Program-made: the position numbers and the translations under genes
The notes under the pieces: model-generated
Database searches by the model: none
What the model was told of the DNA's origin: nothing
The model's input: the letters and a program-made list of their open reading frames with translations, nothing else
Assembly (NCBI RefSeq): GCF_024181725.1
Contig: NZ_CP028908.1
Span: forward strand, 1,550,001 to 1,614,000
DNA length: 64,000 bases
Direction of reading: 5' to 3'
Source: Bradyrhizobium sp. WD16
GTDB lineage: Bacteria; Pseudomonadota; Alphaproteobacteria; Rhizobiales; Xanthobacteraceae
Shown: one piece after another, positions 43,544 through 51,490 of the stretch
Position numbering within the stretch: the stretch's first letter is position 1
How the letters are laid out: each line of letters begins with the position of its first letter

Positions 43544-44389
43544 TTAGCCCTGCCGCCCGGCGACGGTGGTCGCCTTCTGCCAGTGCAGCACCGCATTCAT
43601 CAGCCGCTTGATGGCGAGATCGCAGACGAAGCCGAGCACGCCGATCGAGATCATGGCGGCGAGCACGATGTCGTAGCGCAGGAAGTAGTAGGAATCCCAC
43701 AGCACGTAGCCGAGGCCGCTCTTCACCGCGACCATTTCGGCGGTGACCGTGAGCATCCAGGCCGAACCGACGGCGATGCGCAGGCCGGCGAAGATCGAGG
43801 GCAGCGCCGCCGGCAACACGATGTGCAACAAGGTCTGGCGCTCGGTCGCGCCCATCATGGCGCCGGCGCGGATCAGGTTGCGGTCGACGCCCTTCACGCC
43901 GTGGATGGTGTTCATCAGGATCGGGAAGAAGGCGCCGAGAAAGACCAGAAAGATCGCCGGCTTGTCGGCGATGCCGAACCAGATGATGGCGAGCGGGATC
44001 CATGACACCGGCGGAATCGGCCGCAGCATCTGCAACGTCGGCTCCAGCGTCGTCTCCGCGGTCCGCCACCAGCCGATGGCGGTGCCGAGGAGAATTGCCG
44101 AGGCCGCCGCGATGGCGAAGCCGAAGCCGACACGCCAGGCGCTGGAGAGCGCGTCGTGCAGCCAGTGGCCGGAATAGCTCTGCGTCGTCTCGTCGATGCC
44201 GAACATCCAGTCGGCCAGCGCATGCAGCACCGCCGACGGGGCCGGCAGCAGCGCCGGCGGCAGGAAGCCGGCGCGGGCGAAGGCCTCCCAGCCGATCAGG
44301 ATGGCGACGGGAACGATGAAGCGGTCGAACCGGCGCCCGAACGAGGGGCCGGCCGACGCGCCATCGGTCAGCTCAATAGCCGAGCTCAT
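43544..44389 (-). CDS. ABC transporter permease, SsuC/TauC type
   Basis: This 281-residue permease has about six membrane spans and the EAA loop (GATERQTLLHIVLPAALPSI). It opens with FDRFIVPVAILIGWEAFARA, typical of nitrate/sulfonate permeases. Its start overlaps the 3' end of the binding-protein gene by 17 bases, so translation is probably coupled. It works with the ATPase at 42755. Confidence 0.93.
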   Translation of the reverse strand: MSSAIELTDGASAGPSFGRRFDRFIVPVAILIGWEAFARAGFLPPALLPAPSAVLHALADWMFGIDETTQSYSGHWLHDALSSAWRVGFGFAIAAASAILLGTAIGWWRTAETTLEPTLQMLRPIPPVSWIPLAIIWFGIADKPAIFLVFLGAFFPILMNTIHGVKGVDRNLIRAGAMMGATERQTLLHIVLPAALPSIFAGLRIAVGSAWMLTVTAEMVAVKSGLGYVLWDSYYFLRYDIVLAAMISIGVLGFVCDLAIKRLMNAVLHWQKATTVAGRQG

Positions 44390-45395
44390 TCTTCGACCTC
44401 TTGGTCACCGCTTCGAGGAAGGAATAGTCCATGTTTTTGGTGACCTGGGCCGAGACGTCGCCTGAGATGTATTTCAGGTCCTTCATCATGGCGGCGATCG
44501 CCAGCGTCTCCGGACGATGCAGCTCGTAGTCCGGATAGGCGTTCTCCAGCGCCGCTTCGGCCACCGCCCTGTCGAGGCCAGTCTGCTTGACGATGACGTC
44601 GGCCCAGACGCCCTTGTCGGCCTTGAGCTTGTCGACCAGTTTCACCACCGTGGCGACGGTCGCCTGAACGTCGGCGCGGCGGGCGGCGATCACGTCCGAG
44701 CGGGTGACGATGATGTTGGTGAGCTTGCCGGCGGCCTGGTCATAGGGCAGCACGAAGGTCTTGCCGGCGCCGGCGAGGCGGATCTGCGAGGCAAACGGCT
44801 CGACGGTGCAGACCATGTCGATCTCGCCCCGGCGCAGCGCCGCGATGTGATCCGACGGGTTGGGAATGTTGACGAACTGCAGGTCCTTGTTGACGCTGAT
44901 GCCCTGCTTGTCGAAGGCGCCGCGCATGTGAATGTCCTGGGCGTTGCCGCGCGAGGCCGCGACCTTGAGCGGCGTGCCGGCGGCCTTGGCCTTCTCCACC
45001 GCCGCCTTGAACGAAGCCCAGTCGCCCTTGGCGAGGTTGAGCCCCGGCGACGACAGGCATTCGGAGCCGCCATTGACCTCGCCGGAAATGGCGACGAGGT
45101 CGAAGCCCTTGTCGAGCGCGGTGACGTAATGGAGATAGGTCACCTGGGCGACGTCGAGGCTCTTCGACACCAGCGCGGTGAGAACGTCGTTGCCGGAATT
45201 GAAGCCGGTCGCATCGATGGCGACACCCTCGGCGAGACCGGGCGTCAGCGCCATCGGCAGGCAGTGGGCGCACTTGGCATAGCCGAGCTTGATCGGCTCG
45301 GCGGCACGAACGGCCGGCGTCAGCAGGGCGACGCTGGCGACGGCGCCTGCGGCAAGCGCTCCGATCATCAGCCGCGTCAGCATGGTCTTTCGCAT
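44373..45395 (-). CDS. ABC transporter substrate-binding protein, NMT1/SsuA-like
   Basis: This 340-residue periplasmic protein has a Sec signal peptide (cleavage near AVRAAEP). The mature start IKLGYAKCAHCLPMALTPGL contains an unusual C-x2-C close to the ligand-cleft loop. Other blocks are GFNSGNDVLTALVSKSLDVA and MVCTVEPFASQIRLAG. ATG 45395 follows GGAG. It is first in the leftward ABC operon and divergent from the GntR regulator, which is likely to control both directions. Confidence 0.9.
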   Translation of the reverse strand: MRKTMLTRLMIGALAAGAVASVALLTPAVRAAEPIKLGYAKCAHCLPMALTPGLAEGVAIDATGFNSGNDVLTALVSKSLDVAQVTYLHYVTALDKGFDLVAISGEVNGGSECLSSPGLNLAKGDWASFKAAVEKAKAAGTPLKVAASRGNAQDIHMRGAFDKQGISVNKDLQFVNIPNPSDHIAALRRGEIDMVCTVEPFASQIRLAGAGKTFVLPYDQAAGKLTNIIVTRSDVIAARRADVQATVATVVKLVDKLKADKGVWADVIVKQTGLDRAVAEAALENAYPDYELHRPETLAIAAMMKDLKYISGDVSAQVTKNMDYSFLEAVTKRSKNELGY

Positions 45396-45483
45396 CGTTG
45401 CGATCTCCGAAACGAATAAGGTCACCGGCATTGAAACGATGCTGACAGAGCGTCGCCGCAGCGCGCAAGCATTTTTTGAATTC

Positions 45484-45535
45484 TGCATACAATTTCAGCC
45501 ATCAGCCTATTTTCACAACAGTATTTGCCTATAAT
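45484..45535 (+). promoter_or_regulatory. Candidate operator and -10 element upstream of the GntR gene
   Basis: TGCATACAA (45484-45492) resembles half of a FadR/FCD-type GntR operator (TTGTATGCA on the other strand). A perfect TATAAT lies at 45530-45535, about 60 bases ahead of the regulator's start. No confident -35 was assigned. The AT-rich spacer serves both divergent operons. Confidence 0.45.
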
Positions 45536-45592
45536 AAAAGCGCGAATCCGGGCGTTGACCCGGTCATAATCGGACCGACTTCGGAGTGCGAC

Positions 45593-46357
45593 GTGAGCGA
45601 GCAATCCCCTCGACGGCGCGGCCGGCCGCGCAAGGCCGCCACCATCGACAAGACCGTCGGCCAACATCTGCGGCTGCGCCGCACCAGCCTGCACGAGCGC
45701 GCCGTGGAGCGGCTGCGGGAGCTCATCATCCGCGGCGACCTCGCCCAGGGCACCGAACTCGTCGAGGCAGAGCTGTGCGCGCTGATCGGGGTCTCACGGA
45801 CACCGCTGCGCGAGGCGCTCAAGCTTCTCGCCGCCAGCGGCCTCGTCGAACTGCGCCAGAACCGCAGCGCCCGTGTTGCGGTGATGAAGCGCGACGAAAT
45901 CCTCAGCCTGTTCGAAACCCTGAGCGGGATCGAGCGCCATGCCGCCGAGCTCGCCGCGGTGCGGATGGAGGCGGAGGATCTCGGCGAACTGACGCGGATG
46001 CAGGACGAGATGGAGCAGCAATTCGCCGGCAGGAATATCGACGTCTATTTCGCTCTCAACCATGCGCTGCACCAGGCAATCGTCGCCGGCACGCGCAATC
46101 CGCTGCTCAGCGAGACCCATCAATGGCTGATCGCCCGCGCCGAATGGGCGCGCTATTCGGCGCTGAGGTCGCGGCAGCGCTGGGACGAATCGGTGAGGGA
46201 GCATCGCGATATCCTCGCGGCGCTGACGGCGCGCGACGCCACCGCGGCGGGGCGCTTGCTGGCGCAGCACGTGATGAATACCGGCTTCGAGGTGGTGCAG
46301 GCCCTGTCCGATCGGGAGGCATCGCCTCAGGCCGGCGGCGCCGGCCACGCCGCCTGA
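45593..46357 (+). CDS. GntR family transcriptional regulator (FadR/FCD subfamily)
   Basis: This 254-residue regulator has a basic leader (RRRGRPRKAA), an N-terminal winged helix (HERAVERLRELIIRGDL, GVSRTPLREALKLLAASGLV) and a C-terminal FCD helical domain (FETLSGIERHAAELAA; VREHRDILAALTARDA) with metal-type His positions. GTG 45593 is chosen because GGAG stands eight bases upstream; the longer in-frame extension starting at 45476 is of non-coding character. It lies first in the rightward racemase/dihydropyrimidinase operon and opposite the ABC operon, so it is a likely local repressor responding to a pathway acid. Confidence 0.9.
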   Translation: MSEQSPRRRGRPRKAATIDKTVGQHLRLRRTSLHERAVERLRELIIRGDLAQGTELVEAELCALIGVSRTPLREALKLLAASGLVELRQNRSARVAVMKRDEILSLFETLSGIERHAAELAAVRMEAEDLGELTRMQDEMEQQFAGRNIDVYFALNHALHQAIVAGTRNPLLSETHQWLIARAEWARYSALRSRQRWDESVREHRDILAALTARDATAAGRLLAQHVMNTGFEVVQALSDREASPQAGGAGHAA

Positions 46358-46371
46358 GGAGAAACCAAACG

Positions 46372-47136
46372 ATGCGCATCCTCCTCGTCAATCCCAACAC
46401 CACCGCCGAGGTGACCGACCTGCTGACGACGGCCGGACGGCGCGCCGCCGCGGCCGGCACCGAACTGATCCCGGTCACCGCGCCACGCGGCGTGCCCTAT
46501 ATCGCCACCCTCGCCGAGGCCCAGATCGGCGGCGCCATCGCCCTCGAGATGCTCGCCGCCCATCACGGCACGGCGGACGCCGCGATCATCGCAGCCTTCG
46601 GCGATCCCGGCCTGTTCGGCGCCCGCGAATTGTTCGATACCCCGGTGATCGGGATGTCCGAGGCGGCCATGCTCACCGCCTGCATGCTGGGACGGCGCTT
46701 TTCCATCGTCACCTTCGCCACCGCGCTGGGTGCCTGGTATCGCGACTGCGTCGAGATGCACGGCCTGTCGGCGCGGTGCAGCTCGGTGCGCTGCCTCGAC
46801 GAGGCCTTCGCCACACTGACGCAGGTGCAGCACGACAAGGAAGGCCTGCTGGTCGATCTCGCGGGCAAGGCCGTGGCCGAAGACGGCGCCGAGGTGATCA
46901 TTCTCGGCGGCGCGCCGCTGGCCGGCCTCGCCGACAAGGTCCGCGACCGCGTCGCGGTGCCGCTGGTCGATCCGATCGCCGCGGCGGTGAAGCAGGCCGA
47001 GGCCATCATCACCCTCAACCCGCGCAAGGCGATCGCCGGCAGCTTCCGCCGCCCAGCGCCGAAACCGACGACCGGCCTTCCCGCGCCGCTCGCCGCCCGC
47101 ATCGAACATCGCGACATTCCTTTCGCCGCCGAGTGA
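46372..47136 (+). CDS. Asp/Glu/hydantoin racemase family protein lacking both catalytic cysteines
   Basis: This 254-residue protein matches the hydantoin/allantoin racemase family (MRILLVNPNTTAEVTDLL; AFGDPGLFGARELFDTPVIG). Racemases of this family use two cysteines, in ACFGDPG and LGCAGM. Here the first position is Ala75 (AAFGDPG) and the second Gly180 (ILGGAPLAGL). A two-base cysteine racemisation is therefore not possible. The ATG follows a GAGGAG. The gene lies between the GntR regulator and the dihydropyrimidinase, implying a role in ring-amide catabolism; a lyase, isomerase or binding role are alternatives. Confidence 0.82.
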   Translation: MRILLVNPNTTAEVTDLLTTAGRRAAAAGTELIPVTAPRGVPYIATLAEAQIGGAIALEMLAAHHGTADAAIIAAFGDPGLFGARELFDTPVIGMSEAAMLTACMLGRRFSIVTFATALGAWYRDCVEMHGLSARCSSVRCLDEAFATLTQVQHDKEGLLVDLAGKAVAEDGAEVIILGGAPLAGLADKVRDRVAVPLVDPIAAAVKQAEAIITLNPRKAIAGSFRRPAPKPTTGLPAPLAARIEHRDIPFAAE

Positions 47137-47171
47137 AATCGCGGCGATTCACGACCCGAGGAGCGACAGCC

Positions 47172-48587
47172 ATGAGTTTTGACCTGATCATTCGCGGCGG
47201 CACGGTGGCGACGGCCGCCGACACGTTTTCCTGCGACATCGGCATCCGTGACGGCAGGATCGCCGCGCTGGGCAGCGATCTCGGCACCGCCCGCCGGGTG
47301 ATCGATGCAACCGACCGCCTGGTGCTGCCGGGCGGCATCGACAGCCACGTCCACATCTCGCAGCCAAGCGGCGAGGGCATCGTCATGGCCGACGATTTCG
47401 AGAGCGGCACCCGCGCCGCCGCCTTCGGCGGCAACACCACCGTCCTGCCGTTCTGCCTGCAGGAGCGCGGCCACAGCCTGCGTCAGGCGGTCCGCGACTA
47501 TCACGCCAAGGCGGAGGGCAGCTGCTACGTCGACGTCAGCTTTCACCTGATCATTTCCGATGCCACCGAACAGGTGCTCGGCCAGGAGCTGCCGGCGCTG
47601 ATCAAGGACGGCTACACCTCGTTCAAGGTCTTCATGACCTACGAGGACCTGGCGCTGTCCGACCGCGAGATCCTCGAAGTGATGTCGGTGGCGCGCGAGA
47701 CCGGCGCGCTGGTGATGGTGCATGCGGAGAATTTCGACGCCATCCGCTTCCTCACCGATCGGCTCGAACGCGCCGGCAAGACCGCACCGCATTTCCACGG
47801 CGCGTCGCGGCCGATCCCGGTGGAGCGCGAGGCGACCCACCGCGCCATTGCCCTCGCCGAGCTCGTCGACGTTCCGGTGATGATCGTCCACGTCTCCAAC
47901 CGCGGCGCCATGGAGGAGATCCGTCGGGCACAGCAGCGCGGGCTCAAGGTCTTCGGCGAGACCTGCCCGCAATATCTCGTGCTGACCGAGAAGGACATGG
48001 AAGGGCTCAACATGGAGGGCTCGAAATACGTCTGCAGCCCGCCGCCCCGCGACAAGGAGAGCCAGATCGCCTGCTGGGAAGGCCTGCAGCAGGGTGTCTT
48101 CAACGTATTCTCCTCGGACCACTGCCCGTTCCGCTACGACGAGACCGGCAAGCTCGCGCCCAATGGCCGCACCAGCTTCCGCTGGGTGCCGAACGGCATT
48201 CCCGGGGTCGAGACCCGCCTGCCGATCCTGTTCTCCGAGGGCGTGGTCAAGGGCCGCATCGATCTCAACCGTTTCGTCGCTCTCAGCGCCACCAACCACG
48301 CCAAGACCTACGGCCTCTATCCGCGCAAGGGGACCATCGCCATCGGCTCCGACGCCGACATCGCGATCTGGGATCCGAAGCGCGAGGTCACCATCAGCCA
48401 GAGCCTGTTGCATCACGGCTCGGACTACACGCCCTATGAAGGCATCAAGGTCACCGGCTGGCCGGTGACCACCATCGTTCGCGGCGAAGTGGTGGTGGAG
48501 GACGGCAGGCTGGTCGGCCGCAAGGGCGCCGGGCAGCACCTGTCGCGCGAGCGCTCGCAATATGCCGTGGCGGAGGCGGCGGAGTAG
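47172..48587 (+). CDS. Dihydropyrimidinase/hydantoinase family amidohydrolase
   Basis: This 471-residue enzyme is a cyclic-amide hydrolase with a binuclear metal centre. All ligands are visible: His59-Val-His61, carboxylated Lys152 (TSFKVFMTY), His184 (MVHAEN), His240 (IVHVSN) and Asp316 (SSDHCPF). Length and domain order fit D-hydantoinase/dihydropyrimidinase, which open 5,6-dihydropyrimidines or hydantoins to N-carbamoyl amino acids. ATG 47172 is 35 bases after the racemase-like gene. No carbamoylase or beta-ureidopropionase gene is in the window, so the final step is elsewhere or the substrate is a different cyclic amide. Confidence 0.92.
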   Translation: MSFDLIIRGGTVATAADTFSCDIGIRDGRIAALGSDLGTARRVIDATDRLVLPGGIDSHVHISQPSGEGIVMADDFESGTRAAAFGGNTTVLPFCLQERGHSLRQAVRDYHAKAEGSCYVDVSFHLIISDATEQVLGQELPALIKDGYTSFKVFMTYEDLALSDREILEVMSVARETGALVMVHAENFDAIRFLTDRLERAGKTAPHFHGASRPIPVEREATHRAIALAELVDVPVMIVHVSNRGAMEEIRRAQQRGLKVFGETCPQYLVLTEKDMEGLNMEGSKYVCSPPPRDKESQIACWEGLQQGVFNVFSSDHCPFRYDETGKLAPNGRTSFRWVPNGIPGVETRLPILFSEGVVKGRIDLNRFVALSATNHAKTYGLYPRKGTIAIGSDADIAIWDPKREVTISQSLLHHGSDYTPYEGIKVTGWPVTTIVRGEVVVEDGRLVGRKGAGQHLSRERSQYAVAEAAE

Positions 48588-48918
48588 AAAGTCGCCGGCG
48601 GCTCGTTCGCATTCCATGGCCATGCCCGCGCTGGTCGTCCACGCATTTGCAGCGCCTCACAGGAAAGGCGTGGAAGGCCGGGACGAAGCCCGGCCATGAC
48701 GAGGACAATGGGGCTTGCGCCTCGTCTGCCGGCGAGGGCACCCCGCTCTGTGTCGTCGTCGCCCGGCTTGATCGGGCGAGCCTCCGCCTTCGCGGAGGGC
48801 GACGGCTGAGCATACGCGGTGCCGCGCGTGCCTGTTACCAACGCCCCTCCCCTGGAACCAATCCGCGCCCCGCGGATTGTCGCCGCGGCTGGGTGCGCCG
48901 GGGACAGACGTTTTCCAG
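48588..48918. repeat. Intergenic region with REP-like repeat pieces, no gene
   Basis: The 331-base spacer contains two repeat motifs found elsewhere in the window. AGCCCGGCCATGACGA is shared with the region near 42724-42739. CGTCGTCGCCCGG at 48754-48766 is shared with 26337, and is followed by a CCTCCGC/GCGGAGG hairpin. No coding signal was recognised. Confidence 0.55.
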
Positions 48919-49191
48919 ATGGCCGAAGTGAAATATGCGGGCGGGACGGAACACATCCGCGACCGCCTCTATCTCGTGATGGTGTTCGACGGTCAGGGAC
49001 TGATCGTCGACGCGGCGCGCGGCGCGACGCGCCTCGTCCCGCTCGATGACGGCGGCGCGGAAGGAGAGGCCCGCCACAGGGCGCTGCTGGACAGCGCCCG
49101 CGCGGCGGCGGACGACGCCGGCGTGCCGGTGGTCTATGTTCTCGACCACGGCGACTGGCGCCCGGGCGACCCGATCAAGATGCCGGAGTAG
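48919..49191 (+). CDS. Small hypothetical protein
   Basis: A 90-residue frame from ATG 48919 reads MAEVKYAGGTEHIRDRLYLV, has a central Asp/Gly/Glu-rich turn and ends VLDHGDWRPGDPIKMPE. Predicted structure alternates strands and one helix. Nothing in it matches a family I recognise. It lies between the dihydropyrimidinase and the LysR gene, separated from the former by repeats. Codon composition looks like real coding sequence. Confidence 0.5.
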   Translation: MAEVKYAGGTEHIRDRLYLVMVFDGQGLIVDAARGATRLVPLDDGGAEGEARHRALLDSARAAADDAGVPVVYVLDHGDWRPGDPIKMPE

Positions 49192-49307
49192 CCGGCGCCG
49201 GCCCATGCGCCGGCTGATCAGGAGCTCGGCTTATTGACCTCGGCTTGCGGATGGCGGAATTGTTGTCGCCGGATCGCCGGGGACCAAGCCATGAAGCCAG
49301 CCCAGCC

Positions 49308-50246
49308 ATGATGACCCTTCGTCAGGTCGAGGTGGTGCGCGCGGTGATGGTGACCGGCACCATCGGCGGCGCCGCCAAGCTGCTCAACGTCTCGGCGCCC
49401 GGCATCAGCCGCCTCGTCAAGTACACCGAGAAGTCGCTGGGCATCCGCTTCTTCCAGCGCCAGAACGGCCGCTATGTGCCGACCCCCGAGGCGCGCAGCA
49501 TCTTCGAGCAGATCAACGCCGTCTACAAGAAGGTCGACGACCTGTCCGGCATGATCTCGGCCATGGGCAAGGGCTCCCTGTCCGAGCTGCGCATCGGCTC
49601 GGTGCCGAGCATCGCCCAGGTGATGGTGCCGCGCGCCATCGAGCGGGTGCGGCGGCGCTACCCCGACCTGCACATGGACATCAACATCCTCAAGATCGAG
49701 GAGGCGATCGACTACCTGCTGCTCGGCAAGGGCGAATGCGTCGCCATGAGCTACCGCCTGCCGCATTCGGCGCTCGATTTCCTGCCGCTCGCTTCGGGCG
49801 AACTCTATTGCATCGTGCCGGAGGGCCACGAGCTCGCCGGACGCGGCGTCGTTTCCGCGGCGGACATCATCCGCTATCCGCTGATCGGCATCGATCCCAA
49901 CGATCCCTACGGCCGCATCATGGCCGAGATCTTCGCGCGCAACCGCCTGAGCTACGACATCACCATCCGCGCGCGGTTCGGCACCACGGTCTGCGCCCTG
50001 GTCCGCGCCGGACTGGGCGTCGCCATGATCGACCAGTTCACCGTGGCGCACGGCGGAGTCGCCGGCGTCGAGCTGCTGCGCATCGCCGAGCCGACCCGCT
50101 TCGACACCTACATCGCAGTCAAGCGCGGCGTGCCGCTGTCGCTTCACGCCGAGAGCTTCATCGCCTTTCTGCGCGAGGAGATGCGGGCGGTGCAGCCGGC
50201 GGCCGACGCTTCCAGGACGGGGCGCAAGGCGGCACGCAAAAAATAA
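49308..50246 (+). CDS. LysR family transcriptional regulator
   Basis: This 312-residue regulator has the N-terminal winged helix (LRQVEVVRAVMVTGTIGGAA, LNVSAPGISRLVKYTEKSLG) and a C-terminal type-2 periplasmic-binding-like sensor (GSVPSIAQVMVPRAIERVRR onward). ATG 49308 starts MMTLRQVEVV at the usual distance from the HTH; longer starts lack support. It is followed on the same strand by the shikimate dehydrogenase-like gene and the transport/dehydratase operon. A perfect T-N11-A palindrome overlaps its stop codon, so it probably activates the downstream genes in response to quinate or shikimate. Confidence 0.92.
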   Translation: MMTLRQVEVVRAVMVTGTIGGAAKLLNVSAPGISRLVKYTEKSLGIRFFQRQNGRYVPTPEARSIFEQINAVYKKVDDLSGMISAMGKGSLSELRIGSVPSIAQVMVPRAIERVRRRYPDLHMDINILKIEEAIDYLLLGKGECVAMSYRLPHSALDFLPLASGELYCIVPEGHELAGRGVVSAADIIRYPLIGIDPNDPYGRIMAEIFARNRLSYDITIRARFGTTVCALVRAGLGVAMIDQFTVAHGGVAGVELLRIAEPTRFDTYIAVKRGVPLSLHAESFIAFLREEMRAVQPAADASRTGRKAARKK

Positions 50247-50257
50247 CATGATGTTAT
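50243..50257. promoter_or_regulatory. LysR-type T-N11-A palindrome
   Basis: ATAACATGATGTTAT is an AT-rich 15-base palindrome (one central mismatch) with the exact T-N11-A spacing. It overlaps the LysR stop and lies 140 bases ahead of the shikimate dehydrogenase-like start. Confidence 0.6.
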
Positions 50258-50396
50258 GTTTGCCATCAGAATGAGTAATTGTGTTAGGAAGCGCCCGCGC
50301 TAGTGTGGCGCCGACCGTACCTTGCTGCGCGCCTTGTCTACTGCAGCGCCGCGCACGGCGACAGCCAGGATCAACAAGCCAGCAACGCCGCCCAGA

Positions 50397-51296
50397 ATGC
50401 CCGAACCGATCATCTCATCGCCGAATGACCTTCTCTCCGACCGCCGGGTGCTGACCGGGCTCGTCGGCTCGCCGATCAAGCATTCCGCCTCCCCCGCCAT
50501 GCATGAATGGGCGGGCCTGACGCTGGGTCTGCGGCTGCACTATCACCTGATCGACATTCCCGGGCTCGACCGCGAGGGCCTGCGCGCGGTGTTCGAGGGC
50601 GTCCGCCGGCTCGGCTTCGCCGGGGTCAACGTCACCTTTCCCTACAAGGAGGCGGTCGTCGCGCTGCTCGACGAGCTCTCGCCCGGCGCCGCCGCCATGC
50701 AGGCGGTCAATACCGTGGTGGTGCGCGAGGGCCGGCTGATCGGCCACAACACCGACGCCACGGGCTTCGCCCGCGCCGCCCGCGGCCTGGTGGCCGGTAC
50801 GAACGCCGGTCCGGTGGCGCTGATCGGCGCCGGCGGCGTCGGCAAGGCCATCGGCTTTGCCCTGTCCGAGCTCGGCGTCAGCGATTTGCGGATCTTCGAT
50901 ACCGACAAGACCAAGGCGGAAACGCTCGCCCGCGCGCTCGATGGCCGCAGCCGCGCGACCCTGCCCGCCAGCATCGAGGCGGCGCTCGACGGCGCCGTCG
51001 GCCTCGTCAACGGCACGCCGATCGGCATGCTGCCGAACCGCGACACGCCGGTGCCGGACGCCCTGCTCCATGGCGACCTGTGGGTCGCCGATGCGGTCTA
51101 TTCGCCGCTGTGGACGCCGCTGCTGAAGGCTGCCACGGCGCGCGGCGCCAAGGTGATGACCGGGCGCGATCTCGCGGTTTATCAGGCGGCGGACGCCTTC
51201 GAGCTCTTCACCGGGCTTGCGCCCTCGGCGGACGAGATGGCGAAGGCCTTCGACGCGGTGATGGCCAAGCGCATGGCGGCCAGCGGCGCCTCCTGA
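50397..51296 (+). CDS. Shikimate/quinate dehydrogenase-like protein
   Basis: This 299-residue protein has the AroE fold. The substrate site is kept: SPIKHSASPAMHEW (paired Ser), NVTFPYKEAVV (catalytic Lys) and NTDATGFARAAR (Asp). The Rossmann domain has GAGGVGKAIGFAL and a following Asp (RIFDTDKTKAE), favouring NAD over NADP, as expected for a catabolic quinate/shikimate dehydrogenase. ATG 50397 is chosen as the first Met near the family start; the reading frame extends to a TTG at 50322. Its setting before a Liv-type importer and QuiC1 suggests degradation, not aromatic biosynthesis. Confidence 0.85.
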   Translation: MPEPIISSPNDLLSDRRVLTGLVGSPIKHSASPAMHEWAGLTLGLRLHYHLIDIPGLDREGLRAVFEGVRRLGFAGVNVTFPYKEAVVALLDELSPGAAAMQAVNTVVVREGRLIGHNTDATGFARAARGLVAGTNAGPVALIGAGGVGKAIGFALSELGVSDLRIFDTDKTKAETLARALDGRSRATLPASIEAALDGAVGLVNGTPIGMLPNRDTPVPDALLHGDLWVADAVYSPLWTPLLKAATARGAKVMTGRDLAVYQAADAFELFTGLAPSADEMAKAFDAVMAKRMAASGAS

Positions 51297-51490
51297 CAAG
51301 GCGGCCAAGGCCACGCCGCCAAGCACGGAAGCCCGATCGCCGCTTTGCGGTGGCGCCGGGGATCGTGCCATAGAGAGCGCGACTGGAGACGATACGCGGG
51401 CAAGGCCGCCTGCATCATGGAATTGCGCAAGACCGGCAACCAAGACCGGCCCTGCGCAGGGATCCGAAACGCAAGAGAGGGAGACGAGAA

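Noticed and set aside
46563-48623. 686-codon minus-strand frame opposite the racemase-like and dihydropyrimidinase genes
   Set aside because: Antisense shadow spanning two well-supported genes; no domain seen.
50300-50413. Possible small minus-strand membrane protein opposite the shikimate dehydrogenase start
   Set aside because: A 38-residue hydrophobic frame is visible but lacks a ribosome-binding site and lies opposite the leader and first codons of a well-supported gene.
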